64,000 nucleotides of DNA from the NCBI GenBank assembly GCA_944320975.1, contig CALUJM010000011.1:1-64000 (forward strand). Direction: 5' to 3'. How positions within the stretch are numbered: position 1 is the stretch's first letter; each line of letters starts with the position of its first letter. The stretch is from an uncultured Atopobiaceae bacterium (GTDB lineage: Bacteria; Actinomycetota; Coriobacteriia; Coriobacteriales; Atopobiaceae). The position numbers and the translations under genes were made by a program. Under the pieces are notes generated by a model. The model was not told where the DNA came from, did not search any database, and worked only from the letters and a program-made list of their open reading frames with translations. Shown piece after piece: positions 28,260 to 37,100 of the stretch.

Positions 28260-29171
28260 ATGACCAGGCTCGCCGTGTTCGACGTGGGCGGAACCGCCAT
28301 CAAGTACTGCGCCATGGAGGGGACCGACATCCAGCTCCAGGGCGAGGTGCCCACGCCCGACCCGATGTCGCACGACCAGGAGCCCTTCCTCGCGGCGCTC
28401 GAGGGCATCCTCGCGCAGCTGGGCCCCGTGGAGGGCATCGCGCTCTCCATGCCCGGCGTGATCGACGTGGACCGCAAGTACCTGCATACCGGCGGCGCGC
28501 TGCTCTACAACTTCAACGTCGACGTCACCGCCTGGGAGGAGCGCTTCGGCCTGCCCATCGAGGTCGAGAACGACGCGCGCTGCTCCACGATGGCCGAGCT
28601 CGCCGTGGGCAACCTCCAGGGCGTCCAGAACGGCGTGGTGCTCACCTTTGGCACGGGCATCGGCGGCGGGACCGTCGTGAACGGGCAGCTCTTCAAGGGC
28701 TCGCACCTCTACTCCGGCGAGGCCTCGATGATGTACTTCCGCTTCCCCAACAAGGGCAGTGAGCTGCGCGACGCGGGGTCGTGGTCCACCGACTGCTCCA
28801 CCGTTGGCATGTGCCGGCGCCTGGCCGAGGCCAAGGGCATCGAGAAGTGCGACGGCCGGCAGCTCTTTGCGTGGCTCGAGGAGGGCGACGAGGTCACGAC
28901 GCGCCTGTTCCGCGACGTGTGCGACGGGATCGCCGTGCAGATTCACAACATCCAGTGCTGGATCGACCCCGAGCGCATCTGCCTGGGCGGCGGCATCAGC
29001 AGAAACCCCCTCTTCATCGAGGGCGTGCGCGACGCCCACCGGCGCTTCAACGCCGAGCTGCTCTGCGACTTCCCCGAGGTTGAGATCGTGACCTGCCGCT
29101 TCTTCAACGACGCCAACCTCATCGGCGCGTACCAGCACTTCCTGCAGATGCGCGAGAAGCGCGGCGCGTAG
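28260..29171 (+). CDS. ROK-family sugar kinase
   Basis: The 303 residues open with the phosphate loop LAVFDVGGTAIKYCAME. They contain VENDARCSTMAELAVGN (catalytic Asp in the END motif), LTFGTGIGGGTVVNG and the adenosine motif ERICLGGGISRNP. The ROK zinc motif CxCGxxGCxE is absent; STDCSTVGMCRRL occupies that region. This is usual in a subset of bacterial ROK kinases. The likely substrate is an amino sugar or hexose, in keeping with the upstream MupG-like gene, but this is inference. ATG 28260 follows GGGGG. Confidence 0.85.
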   Translation: MTRLAVFDVGGTAIKYCAMEGTDIQLQGEVPTPDPMSHDQEPFLAALEGILAQLGPVEGIALSMPGVIDVDRKYLHTGGALLYNFNVDVTAWEERFGLPIEVENDARCSTMAELAVGNLQGVQNGVVLTFGTGIGGGTVVNGQLFKGSHLYSGEASMMYFRFPNKGSELRDAGSWSTDCSTVGMCRRLAEAKGIEKCDGRQLFAWLEEGDEVTTRLFRDVCDGIAVQIHNIQCWIDPERICLGGGISRNPLFIEGVRDAHRRFNAELLCDFPEVEIVTCRFFNDANLIGAYQHFLQMREKRGA

Positions 29172-29217
29172 GGGCGGGGCGGGCACCTGGGCCGGCGTGA
29201 ATTGTTGCGACCGCGTG

Positions 29218-29312
29218 AACGTCACAGGTAGTGAGACTCGAAAAAATTTTTAGGTCTTCAAGATGAAGTTCTTCTCGTTAAACGCGTGGTACGTACCACT
29301 ACCTGTGACGTT
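29218..29312. repeat. Inverted repeat with 16-nt arms (AACGTCACAGGTAGTG)
   Basis: Arms 29218-29233 and 29297-29312 are exact inverses. The 63-nt loop contains the palindrome GGTACGTACC, the run AAAAAATTTTT and one GTTCTTCTCG. It lies directly after the ROK gene. Confidence 0.8.
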
Positions 29313-29354
29313 TGGCGCCGAAGGAGCCGCGAATCCTCGACCGCTACCCCACCG

Positions 29355-29450
29355 GCCGGCCCGGCGCGTGACAATTAGGACAGGTTAAATTGTCACGCGC
29401 CCTGCTGTGTGACAATTTAACCTGTCCTAATTGTCACGCGCTGGGCCGGC
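29355..29450. repeat. Hairpin, 42-nt arms (GTGACAATTAGGACAGGTT family, copy 2)
   Basis: Arms 29355-29396 and 29409-29450 pair with a single mismatch. Its core matches copy 1, but the outer 14 nt differ and still pair. It lies in the convergent gap between the ROK kinase and a HAD phosphatase. Confidence 0.95.
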
Positions 29451-29456
29451 CGGCGG

Positions 29457-30251
29457 CTACAGGCTCTCGAGGATCTCGCGCATCGTTGCCTGGACGGCGT
29501 GCTCGGTGTTGCGGCCGATGACGCGCTGGCCGATCTGGCGCACGGCGTAGCGGGCGTTCTCCATCACGTAGGGGTGGCCCACGTAGCGCAGCATCGCGTA
29601 GTCGTTCATGGAGTCGCCGAAGGCCACGACCTCGCTGCGGTCGATGCCCCAGTAGCGCAGCACCTGCTCGAGGCCCGTGGCCTTGTTCACGTGCCGCGGC
29701 ACCACGTCGATCCAGCGCGAGCCGCTCGGCAGGAAGGTGAACCACTCGGAGAGCTCGCGCTCGAGGACGTAGGCCATGTCCATAAGCTGCTCGGGCAGCT
29801 CACAGCACACGGCCGCCTTGATGATGCTCACGTCCGGCGAGGGCGGATCGTAGAGGCGCTCGGCGTTGGGGAGGTCTTTGTCCAGCTCGCGGATGTAGGC
29901 GCTCTGGTCGTCGAGCAGATAGGTGCGCGTGGCGTCATAGAGCGCCAGGTGCACGCAGTCGAAGAGCTGGGCGGTCTCGAACAGGCGCATCACCGCGATG
30001 GTCGAGAAGACCTCGCGGTCGAGCAGACGGCCGTCGGCGTAGACCTGCGTGCCGAGGGAGGCCACATAGTCCATCTCATCGGCGACGGGCGAGAAGAACC
30101 AGCGCAGCGTCTCGTAGCGGCGGCCGGAGCTCGCCACGAAGCGCACGCCCTTCTCGTGCAGGGCGTGGATGAGCTCGAAGGTCTCCTCGGGGACCTTAGA
30201 GTCATCGTCGAGCAGCGTGCCGTCCATATCCGACGCGATGAGCTTGATCAT
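29457..30251 (-). CDS. Cof-type HAD-IIB phosphatase (1)
   Basis: The 264-residue protein starts MIKLIASDMDGTLLDDDSKV (HAD motif I, nucleophile Asp in DMDGT). It has motif II in VASSGRR and motif IV GDSMNDYAML, and a C2B cap between. Members dephosphorylate sugar phosphates, PLP, FMN precursors or similar small molecules. The Met at 30251, preceded by GGAGG, is preferred over the longer frame that would run into the hairpin repeat. A second Cof gene lies immediately upstream. Confidence 0.85.
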   Translation of the reverse strand: MIKLIASDMDGTLLDDDSKVPEETFELIHALHEKGVRFVASSGRRYETLRWFFSPVADEMDYVASLGTQVYADGRLLDREVFSTIAVMRLFETAQLFDCVHLALYDATRTYLLDDQSAYIRELDKDLPNAERLYDPPSPDVSIIKAAVCCELPEQLMDMAYVLERELSEWFTFLPSGSRWIDVVPRHVNKATGLEQVLRYWGIDRSEVVAFGDSMNDYAMLRYVGHPYVMENARYAVRQIGQRVIGRNTEHAVQATMREILESL

Positions 30252-30272
30252 GGGACGAACCTCCTTGTCTTT

Positions 30273-30387
30273 GGGCGTGACAATTAGGACAGGTTGTGAC
30301 AATTAGGACAGGTTGGATTGTCACATCGAGGGCATGTGACAATCCAACCTGTCCTAATTGTCACAACCTGTCCTAATTGTCACGCCC
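30273..30387. repeat. Perfect hairpin, 54-nt arms with doubled core (copy 3)
   Basis: Arms 30273-30326 and 30334-30387 are exact inverses with a 7-nt loop. Each arm holds two tandem copies of GTGACAATTAGGACAGGTT. It fills the gap between two HAD genes and, if transcribed, lies in the leader of the downstream one. Confidence 0.95.
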
Positions 30388-30394
30388 CACTGTC

Positions 30395-31237
30395 TCACTG
30401 CAGGAAGGCGGGCATCTCGCCGGCGCGGGTGGCGCGGGCGATCTCGAGCAGCGCGTCGGCCACGCCCTCGTCGGTGACGGCGCCCACGCGGTAGTTGGCG
30501 GTGGCCAGGACCTCGTCGGTTGCGTTGGCCACGGCCACGGAGTGGCGGACCTTGCGCAGGATCTCGAGGTCGTTCTCGGCATCTCCAAAGGCGACGACCT
30601 CGTCTGCGGTGATGCCCAGCGCGTCGAGAAGGACATCGAGCCCGGCCGCCTTGGAGACACCCTGGGGCATGATGTCGAACCAGCCCGAGATGGGCGACGC
30701 GATCCGCATGTCCGGCGCGGCATCGGCCACGATCTGCCGGCAGCGCTCCATGTGCTCGGGGTCCTCCGGGCAGGCGATGGTCGCCGCGATGTAGTCCTCG
30801 TTTGGGATCTGGTCGACGGCGATGCCGGTGAAGCGCGTGCGGCGCGCGTAATAGGCGAGCTCGTCGTCGGTGGTGCCCACGCCGTACGCGGGGTAGAGCA
30901 GGTTGGTCTGCTCGGGGTAGCACACGAGGAACATACCCGGCTCGGGGCGCAGCGCGGCGTCGATGCGCTCAAGGGCGTCGCGCGGGATGAGCGTCATCTG
31001 GACGTAGGAGCCGTCCAGGCGGATGCGCTTGCCGTTGGAGAGGATGCCCGTCTGGAAGCAGGACTCGTCCATGTCGAAGAAGCGCAGCAGCTCGATGGTG
31101 TCGCGACCGGTGGCGGGGCCAAAGCGCACGCCGGTCTCCATGAGCTCGTGGATAGCCGCGATGGTGCGCGGGCTCACGTGCTTCTCGCCCAGCGGGATGA
31201 GCGTGTTGTCCATGTCTGAGAGGACGAGCTTGATCAC
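30395..31237 (-). CDS. Cof-type HAD-IIB phosphatase (2)
   Basis: The 280-residue protein begins (GTG)IKLVLSDMDNTLIPLGEKHV. Motif I is DMDNT, motif II GPATGRD and motif IV GDAENDLEIL. Start GTG 31237 overlaps the stop of the upstream membrane-protein gene as GTGA and follows GGAGGGAGG, so the two are translationally coupled. The substrate is unknown. It forms an operon with the PH-like membrane protein and PepT. Confidence 0.85.
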   Translation of the reverse strand: MIKLVLSDMDNTLIPLGEKHVSPRTIAAIHELMETGVRFGPATGRDTIELLRFFDMDESCFQTGILSNGKRIRLDGSYVQMTLIPRDALERIDAALRPEPGMFLVCYPEQTNLLYPAYGVGTTDDELAYYARRTRFTGIAVDQIPNEDYIAATIACPEDPEHMERCRQIVADAAPDMRIASPISGWFDIMPQGVSKAAGLDVLLDALGITADEVVAFGDAENDLEILRKVRHSVAVANATDEVLATANYRVGAVTDEGVADALLEIARATRAGEMPAFLQ

Positions 31238-31785
31238 GAGATGATGCCTCCCTCCACGCGCGGAAGCGCGTCGAAGCGATCGATTGCCATGAGGATCTGC
31301 TCCACGTCGACGATGCCCGAGATGCGGCCGACGCGACGGCCGCCCGCCCAGATGACAAGGTCGCGGTAGCCCGAGCCCTTGCGCATCCCGGTCCAGCGCA
31401 TCACGTCGATGTCGCGGTAGCGCACGGTGACGTCCGGACCCAGAAACGGGGTGATGAACAGGCGCTCGTCGAAGACCGAGACCTTGTAGCGGCTGAGGAT
31501 CGCCCACATCACGAAGCTGGTGACGATGAACGCGTCGAAGAAGGCGAACACCGGGACCGGGCCGGGGAGGAACTCGAGGGCGGCGCAGAGCCAGCCCAGG
31601 ACGAAGCCCAGCACGCTCATGAACGCCATCGCGAGGACGAGGCCGCGAGTGAACGGCGCGGGAACGACGTAGGTGTCGTGGTGGCGGTGGTGCCGCTCCG
31701 AGATGCGCACGTTGCCCACGTGCTCCAGGAGCAGCGCGAGCACCGGCAGGACGACCTCGATCGAGGCGAGCAGCACGAGCGCCAT
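31234..31785 (-). CDS. Membrane protein with a C-terminal PH-like domain
   Basis: The 183 residues have an N-terminal helix (ALVLLASIEVVLPVLALLLE), a His-rich loop (ERHHRHHD), a central helical hairpin (about 47-98) and a cytoplasmic domain. That domain has strands SRYKVSVFDERLFITPF, VTVRYRDIDVMRWTG and RDLVIWAGGRRVGRISG, as in bacterial PH/DUF5673-type proteins. I do not recognise a named function. ATG 31785 follows the pepT stop directly, with GGGGAGG before it. Confidence 0.6.
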   Translation of the reverse strand: MALVLLASIEVVLPVLALLLEHVGNVRISERHHRHHDTYVVPAPFTRGLVLAMAFMSVLGFVLGWLCAALEFLPGPVPVFAFFDAFIVTSFVMWAILSRYKVSVFDERLFITPFLGPDVTVRYRDIDVMRWTGMRKGSGYRDLVIWAGGRRVGRISGIVDVEQILMAIDRFDALPRVEGGIIS

Positions 31786-33066
31786 CTACGCCTCCCCGCC
31801 GGCCGGGACGGACGGCGCGGCCGGGGCCGTCGGCGCGGCGAACTTGGCCACGAGGCGCTCCAGCAGGTCGACCGTGAGCTCGAGGCTGCGCACCGGCACG
31901 AACTCGCGGACGGAGTGGGCGTTGTAGCCGCCCGTCGCGAGGTTGGGGCAGGGCAGCCCGCGGAAGGTGAGCTGGGCGCCGTCGGTGCCGCCGCGCGCGG
32001 GGACCGCCACAGGCTCGATTCCCACCTCGCGGTTGGCCTCGAGCGCAAAGTCAATGAGCCGCTGGTCGGAGGGGCCGAACTTCTCGGCCATGTTGCGGTA
32101 CTGCTCGCGGAAGCTCACCGTGACCGTGCCCTCGCCGTAGCGGTCGTTGAGGAAGGCGGCGATCGCGCGGAAGGTCTCCTTGCGGGCGTCGAAGCCGGCG
32201 GCGTCGAAGTCGCGCAGGATGTAGGAGAGCGTGACGCTGGAGGCGGTGCCCTCGATGTCGGTGGGGTGGAAGAAGCCCTCGCGGCCGGCGGTGTGCTCGG
32301 GGCGCTGCGCGGCGGGGACCATCTGCTGGAACTCGCTCGCCACGGTGATGGCGTTGACCATGACGTCCTTGGCGGCGCCGGGGTGCACCATCACGCCGCG
32401 CACGGCGACCGTGGCCTCGCATGCCGAGAAGCACTCGTAGTTGAACTCGCCGAGCGCCTCGCCGTCCACGGTGTAGCCGCCGCAGGCGCCGAGCAACTCG
32501 ACGTCGAGCAGGCTCGCGCCGTGGCCGATCTCCTCGTCCGGGACAAAGGCGGCGACGATGCGGGGGTGCGGCAGCGCGGGGTTCTCCGCCAGGCGGGCGA
32601 GAAGCGCCATGATCTCGGCGACGCCGGCCTTGTCGTCGGCGGAGAGCAGCGTGGTGCCGTCGGAGCAGACGATGTCCTGGCCGACGAACTGCGCGAGGTC
32701 GGGCACCTGATCGGGCGTGGTCTGGACCGGCTCGCCGTCGACGACGCCCGAGACGAGCGGGCCGCCCTCGTAGCGCACCACGTGCGGGCGCACGCCGTGG
32801 GCCGGCGCGTCCGGCGAGGAGTCGATGTGGGCGCAGAGCACGAGCGCGGGCAGGTCCTCCGCGCCGGCCGAGGCGGGCAGGGTGCCCGTGACGTAGGCGT
32901 GCTCGTCTGCGGTGACGTCGGTGCAGCCGATGGCCTCGAGGTCGTCGGCGAGCACGCGCGCCATGTCGTGCTGGCAGGGGGTGGACGGGGTCTGGTCGAG
33001 CTTGTCCGGGTCGGACGGAGAGTCGACCTGGACGTAGCGCAGGAAGCGCTCGAGGACGTCGGACAT
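31786..33066 (-). CDS. pepT: Peptidase T (tripeptide aminopeptidase)
   Basis: The 426-residue M20 metallopeptidase shows ALVLCAHIDSSPDAP (zinc His/Asp), TTLLSADDKAGVAEIM (bridging Asp), FVPDEEIGHGAS (catalytic Glu pair) and a late zinc His in GGYNAHSVREFVP. It removes the N-terminal residue from tripeptides in the cytoplasm. It starts the operon; a -10-like TAGACT and a GGCGAGAAAAAC motif lie in the leader. A short Ala/Pro-rich tail (AAPTAPAAPSVPAGG) is unusual but harmless. Confidence 0.92.
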   Translation of the reverse strand: MSDVLERFLRYVQVDSPSDPDKLDQTPSTPCQHDMARVLADDLEAIGCTDVTADEHAYVTGTLPASAGAEDLPALVLCAHIDSSPDAPAHGVRPHVVRYEGGPLVSGVVDGEPVQTTPDQVPDLAQFVGQDIVCSDGTTLLSADDKAGVAEIMALLARLAENPALPHPRIVAAFVPDEEIGHGASLLDVELLGACGGYTVDGEALGEFNYECFSACEATVAVRGVMVHPGAAKDVMVNAITVASEFQQMVPAAQRPEHTAGREGFFHPTDIEGTASSVTLSYILRDFDAAGFDARKETFRAIAAFLNDRYGEGTVTVSFREQYRNMAEKFGPSDQRLIDFALEANREVGIEPVAVPARGGTDGAQLTFRGLPCPNLATGGYNAHSVREFVPVRSLELTVDLLERLVAKFAAPTAPAAPSVPAGGEA

Positions 33067-33270
33067 GGGGTGCCTCCCGTGATTGTTGCGAAGTCGCGTT
33101 TTTCTCGCCTGATAGTCTAGCGCAGGGGCGGGTCGCGCGCGTCAGCAGAGCGTAACCTCGCGGAGCCGGGGGCGGGGCGCCCGCCGATTCCCCGAACGAG
33201 GCGCAAATCCTGAGCGTTCGCGGGCGTATAGTGTTCGCATATGCCCCGCAAGGAGAAGGTGGGACACGCC

Positions 33271-34566
33271 ATGGCACAGAAGAGCGAGCGACAGCGGCTC
33301 AAGCCGCACCGCCGGGGAACGCCGATCGAGCCCGCGGCACCGGGCAAGCCCGCAAGTCGCCCGGCCGCCCAGGCACGGCCAGCCCGCGCACGTCAGAAGA
33401 AGACGCAGCTCCTCCCCGTCGTGATCGTGCTCGCCGCCCTCTTTGTGGTGGGGTGCGCGCTCGGCATCCGTGCGGCGCTGGCGCCGGCGCCCGAGACGCC
33501 CCCGGCCCTCGAGGGCCCAACGCGGGTCAGCTTTGTGGCCGTGGGCGACAACCTCCCGGAGATCGAGATGGCCGCCTATGCGGACGCCCAGGCCGGGGAG
33601 ACGGACGACGGGGACTATGACTACACCCCCATCTACGCGCCGATCCGCGACTACGTTCAGGCCGCTGACCTTGCCTATGTGAAGCAGGAGACCCATCTGG
33701 GCGGCGACGACATCGGCCCCAAGGGCTACCCCTCGTTCAACACCACCGACCGGATGGCGGACGCCATCGTGGACACGGGCTTTGACCTCGTGGGGTCGGC
33801 CTCCAACCACTCCTACGACTGGGGCTACTTCGGCGCCAACGACCACTCGCGCGAGGTGTGGAACGCCCAGCCCGTGGCCTTTGCCGGGACGGCCTCGAGC
33901 GCGGAGGAGGCCGAGAAGATCGCAACCGTCGAGCGAAACGGCATCACGTTTGCCCTGCTCGACTACACCTACGGCGTCAACGGCTACGATCAGGAGGACC
34001 TGCCCGACTACGCCGTCAGCTACATGGACAAGGACCGCATCGAGGCCGACGTCGCCCGCGCCCAGGAGCTGGCCGACGTTGTGCTCGTTGCCATGCACTG
34101 GGGCACCGAGAACCTCATGGGGGCCGACGACACCCAGCGCGACTACGCGCAGTTCCTGGCCAATCTGGGCGTGGATGTGGTGCTGGGGTCGCACCCGCAC
34201 GTGATCGGGCCCATGACCTGGCTTACGGGCGAGGGCGGAAACCAGACGCTCGTGGCCTACTCGCTCGGAAACTTCACGAGCAACCACGAGGCCCCGCATA
34301 TCCAAAACGAGCTCGAAGGCATGCTGAGCTGCGACTTTGTGAAGGAAGAGGACGGAGAGGTCCGCATCGAGAACGTGACGTGGGTGCCGCTCGTGATGCA
34401 CACCGACGGCGCGGGCTTCGCGGTCTACGCCCTCAAGGACTACACGGCCGAGCTCGCCGCGGCGCACCCGACACTCTCAGCCGAGGAGGACCCGATCGGC
34501 TGGCTTCGCCAGACCAGCGATGACGTGGTGAACTCCCTCGGCGACGACTTCCCCATCGACGCGTGA
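33271..34566 (+). CDS. CapA-family (PGA_cap) metallophosphatase-like protein
   Basis: The 431-residue protein has a basic cytoplasmic tail, one helix (LLPVVIVLAALFVVGCALGI) and an external PGA_cap domain: VSFVAVGDNLPE, DLVGSASNHSYDWG, VLVAMHWGTEN, VLGSHPHVIGPM and YSLGNFTSN. The family includes poly-gamma-glutamate capsule proteins, but most members are of unknown surface role. A TATAGT at 33227-33232 could place transcription just before ATG 33241, giving a leaderless longer form; I prefer 33271, with AAGGAGAAGG upstream. Both are possible. Confidence 0.8.
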   Translation: MAQKSERQRLKPHRRGTPIEPAAPGKPASRPAAQARPARARQKKTQLLPVVIVLAALFVVGCALGIRAALAPAPETPPALEGPTRVSFVAVGDNLPEIEMAAYADAQAGETDDGDYDYTPIYAPIRDYVQAADLAYVKQETHLGGDDIGPKGYPSFNTTDRMADAIVDTGFDLVGSASNHSYDWGYFGANDHSREVWNAQPVAFAGTASSAEEAEKIATVERNGITFALLDYTYGVNGYDQEDLPDYAVSYMDKDRIEADVARAQELADVVLVAMHWGTENLMGADDTQRDYAQFLANLGVDVVLGSHPHVIGPMTWLTGEGGNQTLVAYSLGNFTSNHEAPHIQNELEGMLSCDFVKEEDGEVRIENVTWVPLVMHTDGAGFAVYALKDYTAELAAAHPTLSAEEDPIGWLRQTSDDVVNSLGDDFPIDA

Positions 34567-34645
34567 GGACGCGCGAGGGCGCCCCTCCCCGCGCCCGGCG
34601 GCGGTTTCGCGTATGCTGGTCACAGGAAGGCGGCAGGAGGCGAGC

Positions 34646-35083
34646 ATGAAGCGCAGCAACGGCAGGCAGGAGGCGATTCGCGGCATCGTCCGCGCGCAGT
34701 CCATCCGCACGCAAAACGAGCTCGTCGCCGCCCTCAGGGAGCAGGGCTTTAGCTGCACGCAGGCCACGGTCTCGCGCGACGTCTCGGAGATGCACCTCCG
34801 CAAGCTCGCGGGCGGGTTCTACGTCCTCGAGGAGGACCTCAACCTGCAGCTCGTGCTCTCGGAGTTTGTGGTGGAGACGAGAAGCGCCCCGGGACAGGCC
34901 CTCGTGGTGGTGCTCACCCAGCCCGAGACCGCCCAGAGCGTGGCGCGCGTCATCGACGAGGCCCGGCTCGACCACGTGCTCGGCACCGTCGCGGGCCACG
35001 ACACGGTGTTCGTTGCCACCGACTCCCCCGCCGGCGCGGACGAGGTCAGAAACGCCATCTCCGCGCTCGCCACGAGCGGCTAG
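34646..35083 (+). CDS. argR: Arginine repressor ArgR
   Basis: The 145-residue protein has an N-terminal winged helix (RQEAIRGIVRAQSIRTQNEL, FSCTQATVSRDVSEM) with the SRD recognition motif. The C-terminal hexamerisation and arginine-binding domain has GTVAGHDTVFVA and a DSPAGADEV-type loop. It represses arginine biosynthesis or controls catabolism when bound to arginine. ATG 34646 is preceded by GGAGGCGAGC, and a TATGCT -10 lies 30 nt upstream. No arg genes lie within this window. Confidence 0.9.
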   Translation: MKRSNGRQEAIRGIVRAQSIRTQNELVAALREQGFSCTQATVSRDVSEMHLRKLAGGFYVLEEDLNLQLVLSEFVVETRSAPGQALVVVLTQPETAQSVARVIDEARLDHVLGTVAGHDTVFVATDSPAGADEVRNAISALATSG

Positions 35084-35096
35084 CGCGCCGCGGCCC

Positions 35097-35933
35097 TCAG
35101 CGCGCGGGCGCCATGGCCGAGAAGATCGGCGCCAGGTAGCGTCCCACGCCCGACTCGTCGCAGGAGGCGGTCACGTGGTCGGCGGCCGCGAGCGTGGCGG
35201 CGCAGGCGTTGGCCATCGCCACGCCGTCGCCGGCGGCCTCGAGCATCGTGCGGTCATTGTCACCGTCGCCGAAGGCGATGCAGTCCGCGGGCGAGACGCC
35301 CAGGTAGTCACAGAGCCAGCGCAGGCCCGCGCCCTTGTGGGCGGAGCTGTCGGTGACCTCGATGTTGCACGGCAGCGACGAGGTGTGCCGCAGCGTGGGG
35401 ACGTCGTCGATCAGCGCACAGACCGCGTCGCGGTCCTCGGGGCGACGGTAGAAGACGTTCAGGCGGCACACGTTCCCGACGCGGGCGAGCTGGTCCTCGA
35501 AGCTCCCGTCGTAGACGGTGCGCACGCTGCGGACGAAGTCCTTGGTGGCGTCGCCGAGGTCGAGCCCGTCGATCAGCGAGAAGCGCTCGCGCTCGGTATA
35601 GACGGTGGAGTCCGCGAAGATGTCAAAGGTGATCGGGAGGTCGCGCACCCGGCGGTAGAGGTCGAGCACCAGGTCCTTCTCGATGCTGACCTCGCGCAGG
35701 GTGCGCCCGCCGGCGACCTCGGCCACGATGGCGCCGTTGGCGCAGACGGCATACCGCACGCACGGGTGCTCGAGGAGCTCCCGCGGCAGGCCGGCGACGT
35801 TGCGGCCGGTGCAGGGGACAAACTGGACCCCGAGGGCGGCCGCGGCGTCGAGCGCGGCGGCGTTCTCGGGCGTGACGGCCTTCGACGAGTCGAGGAAGGT
35901 GCCGTCCATGTCAACAAAGACGAGCTTGACCAC
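35097..35933 (-). CDS. Cof-type HAD-IIB phosphatase (3)
   Basis: The 278-residue protein starts (GTG)VKLVFVDMDGTFLDSSKAV with motif II FVPCTGRN and motif IV AFGDGDNDRTML. It closely resembles the phosphatase at 42796-43617, so the two are likely paralogues. GTG 35933 follows GGGGGA and is 29 bp from the 2-hydroxyacid dehydrogenase stop on the same strand. It could therefore be the last gene of the PTS/KDPG operon. Confidence 0.85.
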   Translation of the reverse strand: MVKLVFVDMDGTFLDSSKAVTPENAAALDAAAALGVQFVPCTGRNVAGLPRELLEHPCVRYAVCANGAIVAEVAGGRTLREVSIEKDLVLDLYRRVRDLPITFDIFADSTVYTERERFSLIDGLDLGDATKDFVRSVRTVYDGSFEDQLARVGNVCRLNVFYRRPEDRDAVCALIDDVPTLRHTSSLPCNIEVTDSSAHKGAGLRWLCDYLGVSPADCIAFGDGDNDRTMLEAAGDGVAMANACAATLAAADHVTASCDESGVGRYLAPIFSAMAPAR

Positions 35934-35962
35934 AGGGTCCCCCTATCGGAGCGCGGCGCGTG

Positions 35963-36943
35963 CTACGAGAAGCGGACGCGGTCCGCGTACGTCACTCGGT
36001 TGGGCGGCTCCTTGCCGTCCTTGAAGGCGATGATGTTGTCCGCCACGACGTCGCCCATGCGCCAGTTTGCCTCGAGCGTCGCCGAGCCGATGTGCGGCGT
36101 CGTGAGGACGTTGGGCAGCTCGAAGAACTTGGGCAGCGTCGGCGGCTCGTGCTCGTACACGTCCACCGCGTAGCCGCCCAGGCGGCCCGTGGTCAGCGCG
36201 CGCTCGAGGGCGGACTCGCGCACGATGCCCGCGCGCGCCGTGTTGATGAGCAGCGCCCCCTCCTTCATGCGGCGGAACTCGCGCGCGCCGAGGAGGTTGC
36301 GCGTGGCGGAGGTCAGCGGGGCGTGGATGGTGACCACGTCCGACTTCTCGAGCAGCTCGTCGAGGCTCGTGTAGAGCAGCCCGTAGTGGGAGGCCTCGTC
36401 GCGGCGGACGATGTCGTAGCCGAGGATGTCCATCCCAAAGCCCATGGCGCGCGCGGCGACGGACATCCCGATCGCGCCCACGCCGATGATGCCGATGGTC
36501 TTGCCGTAGAGGCTCCGGCCGGGGATCTTGTTCCACACGCCGGACTTGAGCTGTGTGACGGTCTGCGTGATCATGCGCGCCAGGTCCAGGATGAGGGCGA
36601 AGGTGAGGTCCGCGGTCTCCTCCCGGTTTGCCCCGGGCGTGTTGGTGATCGTGATGCCGCGGCGCACGGCCTCGGCAAAGTCGATGCCGTCGAAGCCCGC
36701 GCCGTGGCGGGCGATGAGCTTGAGGTTGGGCAGCCGGTCGATGGTGGCGGCGTCCAGGTGGTCGTTGCCCAGGACGATGGCGTCGCAGTCGTGGGCGTAG
36801 TCGACGATCTCGTCGCCGGTGAGCGGGCGGCCGTACGGGTTGACGCGCACCGTGCACCCCGCGGCCTCGAGCCGCGCGAGCGCGCTGGTGTCGAAGATGC
36901 CAAACGTCGCAGCGCACGACGCAACCACGAACGTGTCCGCCAC
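35963..36943 (-). CDS. D-isomer-specific 2-hydroxyacid dehydrogenase (SerA-like, no ACT domain)
   Basis: The 326 residues contain IARHGAGFDGIDF, the NAD fold KTIGIIGVGAIGMSVAARAMG, catalytic Arg in NTARAGIVRE, Glu in DVYEHEPP and the active-site His in TTPHIGSATLE. It reduces a 2-keto acid or oxidises a D-2-hydroxyacid with NAD(H). Placement after the dehydratase and PTS genes suggests a role in sugar-acid metabolism rather than serine synthesis. GTG 36943 follows GGGGG. The 157-bp gap upstream contains a G-tract promoter candidate. Confidence 0.8.
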   Translation of the reverse strand: MADTFVVASCAATFGIFDTSALARLEAAGCTVRVNPYGRPLTGDEIVDYAHDCDAIVLGNDHLDAATIDRLPNLKLIARHGAGFDGIDFAEAVRRGITITNTPGANREETADLTFALILDLARMITQTVTQLKSGVWNKIPGRSLYGKTIGIIGVGAIGMSVAARAMGFGMDILGYDIVRRDEASHYGLLYTSLDELLEKSDVVTIHAPLTSATRNLLGAREFRRMKEGALLINTARAGIVRESALERALTTGRLGGYAVDVYEHEPPTLPKFFELPNVLTTPHIGSATLEANWRMGDVVADNIIAFKDGKEPPNRVTYADRVRFS

Positions 36944-36981
36944 GTCGTGCCCCCTTCCAAAATGTGTAGTGACTGGAGGGT

Positions 36982-36996
36982 ATTTTACCCCCCGGT
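36982..36996 (-). promoter_or_regulatory. G-tract -10 region of the hydroxyacid dehydrogenase gene
   Basis: GGGGGG followed by TAAAAT and then ACCC on the minus strand. The -35 is weak (GAAATG, 16 bp upstream). It would allow expression independent of the upstream PTS genes. Confidence 0.4.
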
Positions 36997-37100
36997 CGCG
37001 GAACATTTCCCGCGGGCAGGCGTTTCGACGGGATGCACAGAGCCGGGCGACGCCATCTCCCAAGACGCCGCCCGGCCTGGGCAAGGGCCGGCTGTCCGGC

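Noticed and set aside
28091..30387. Possible CRISPR array from the repeated GTGACAATTAGGACAGG units
   Set aside because: Copies are arranged as inverted pairs at 0.8-1.2 kb spacing, not as regular direct repeats with spacers, and no cas genes are present.
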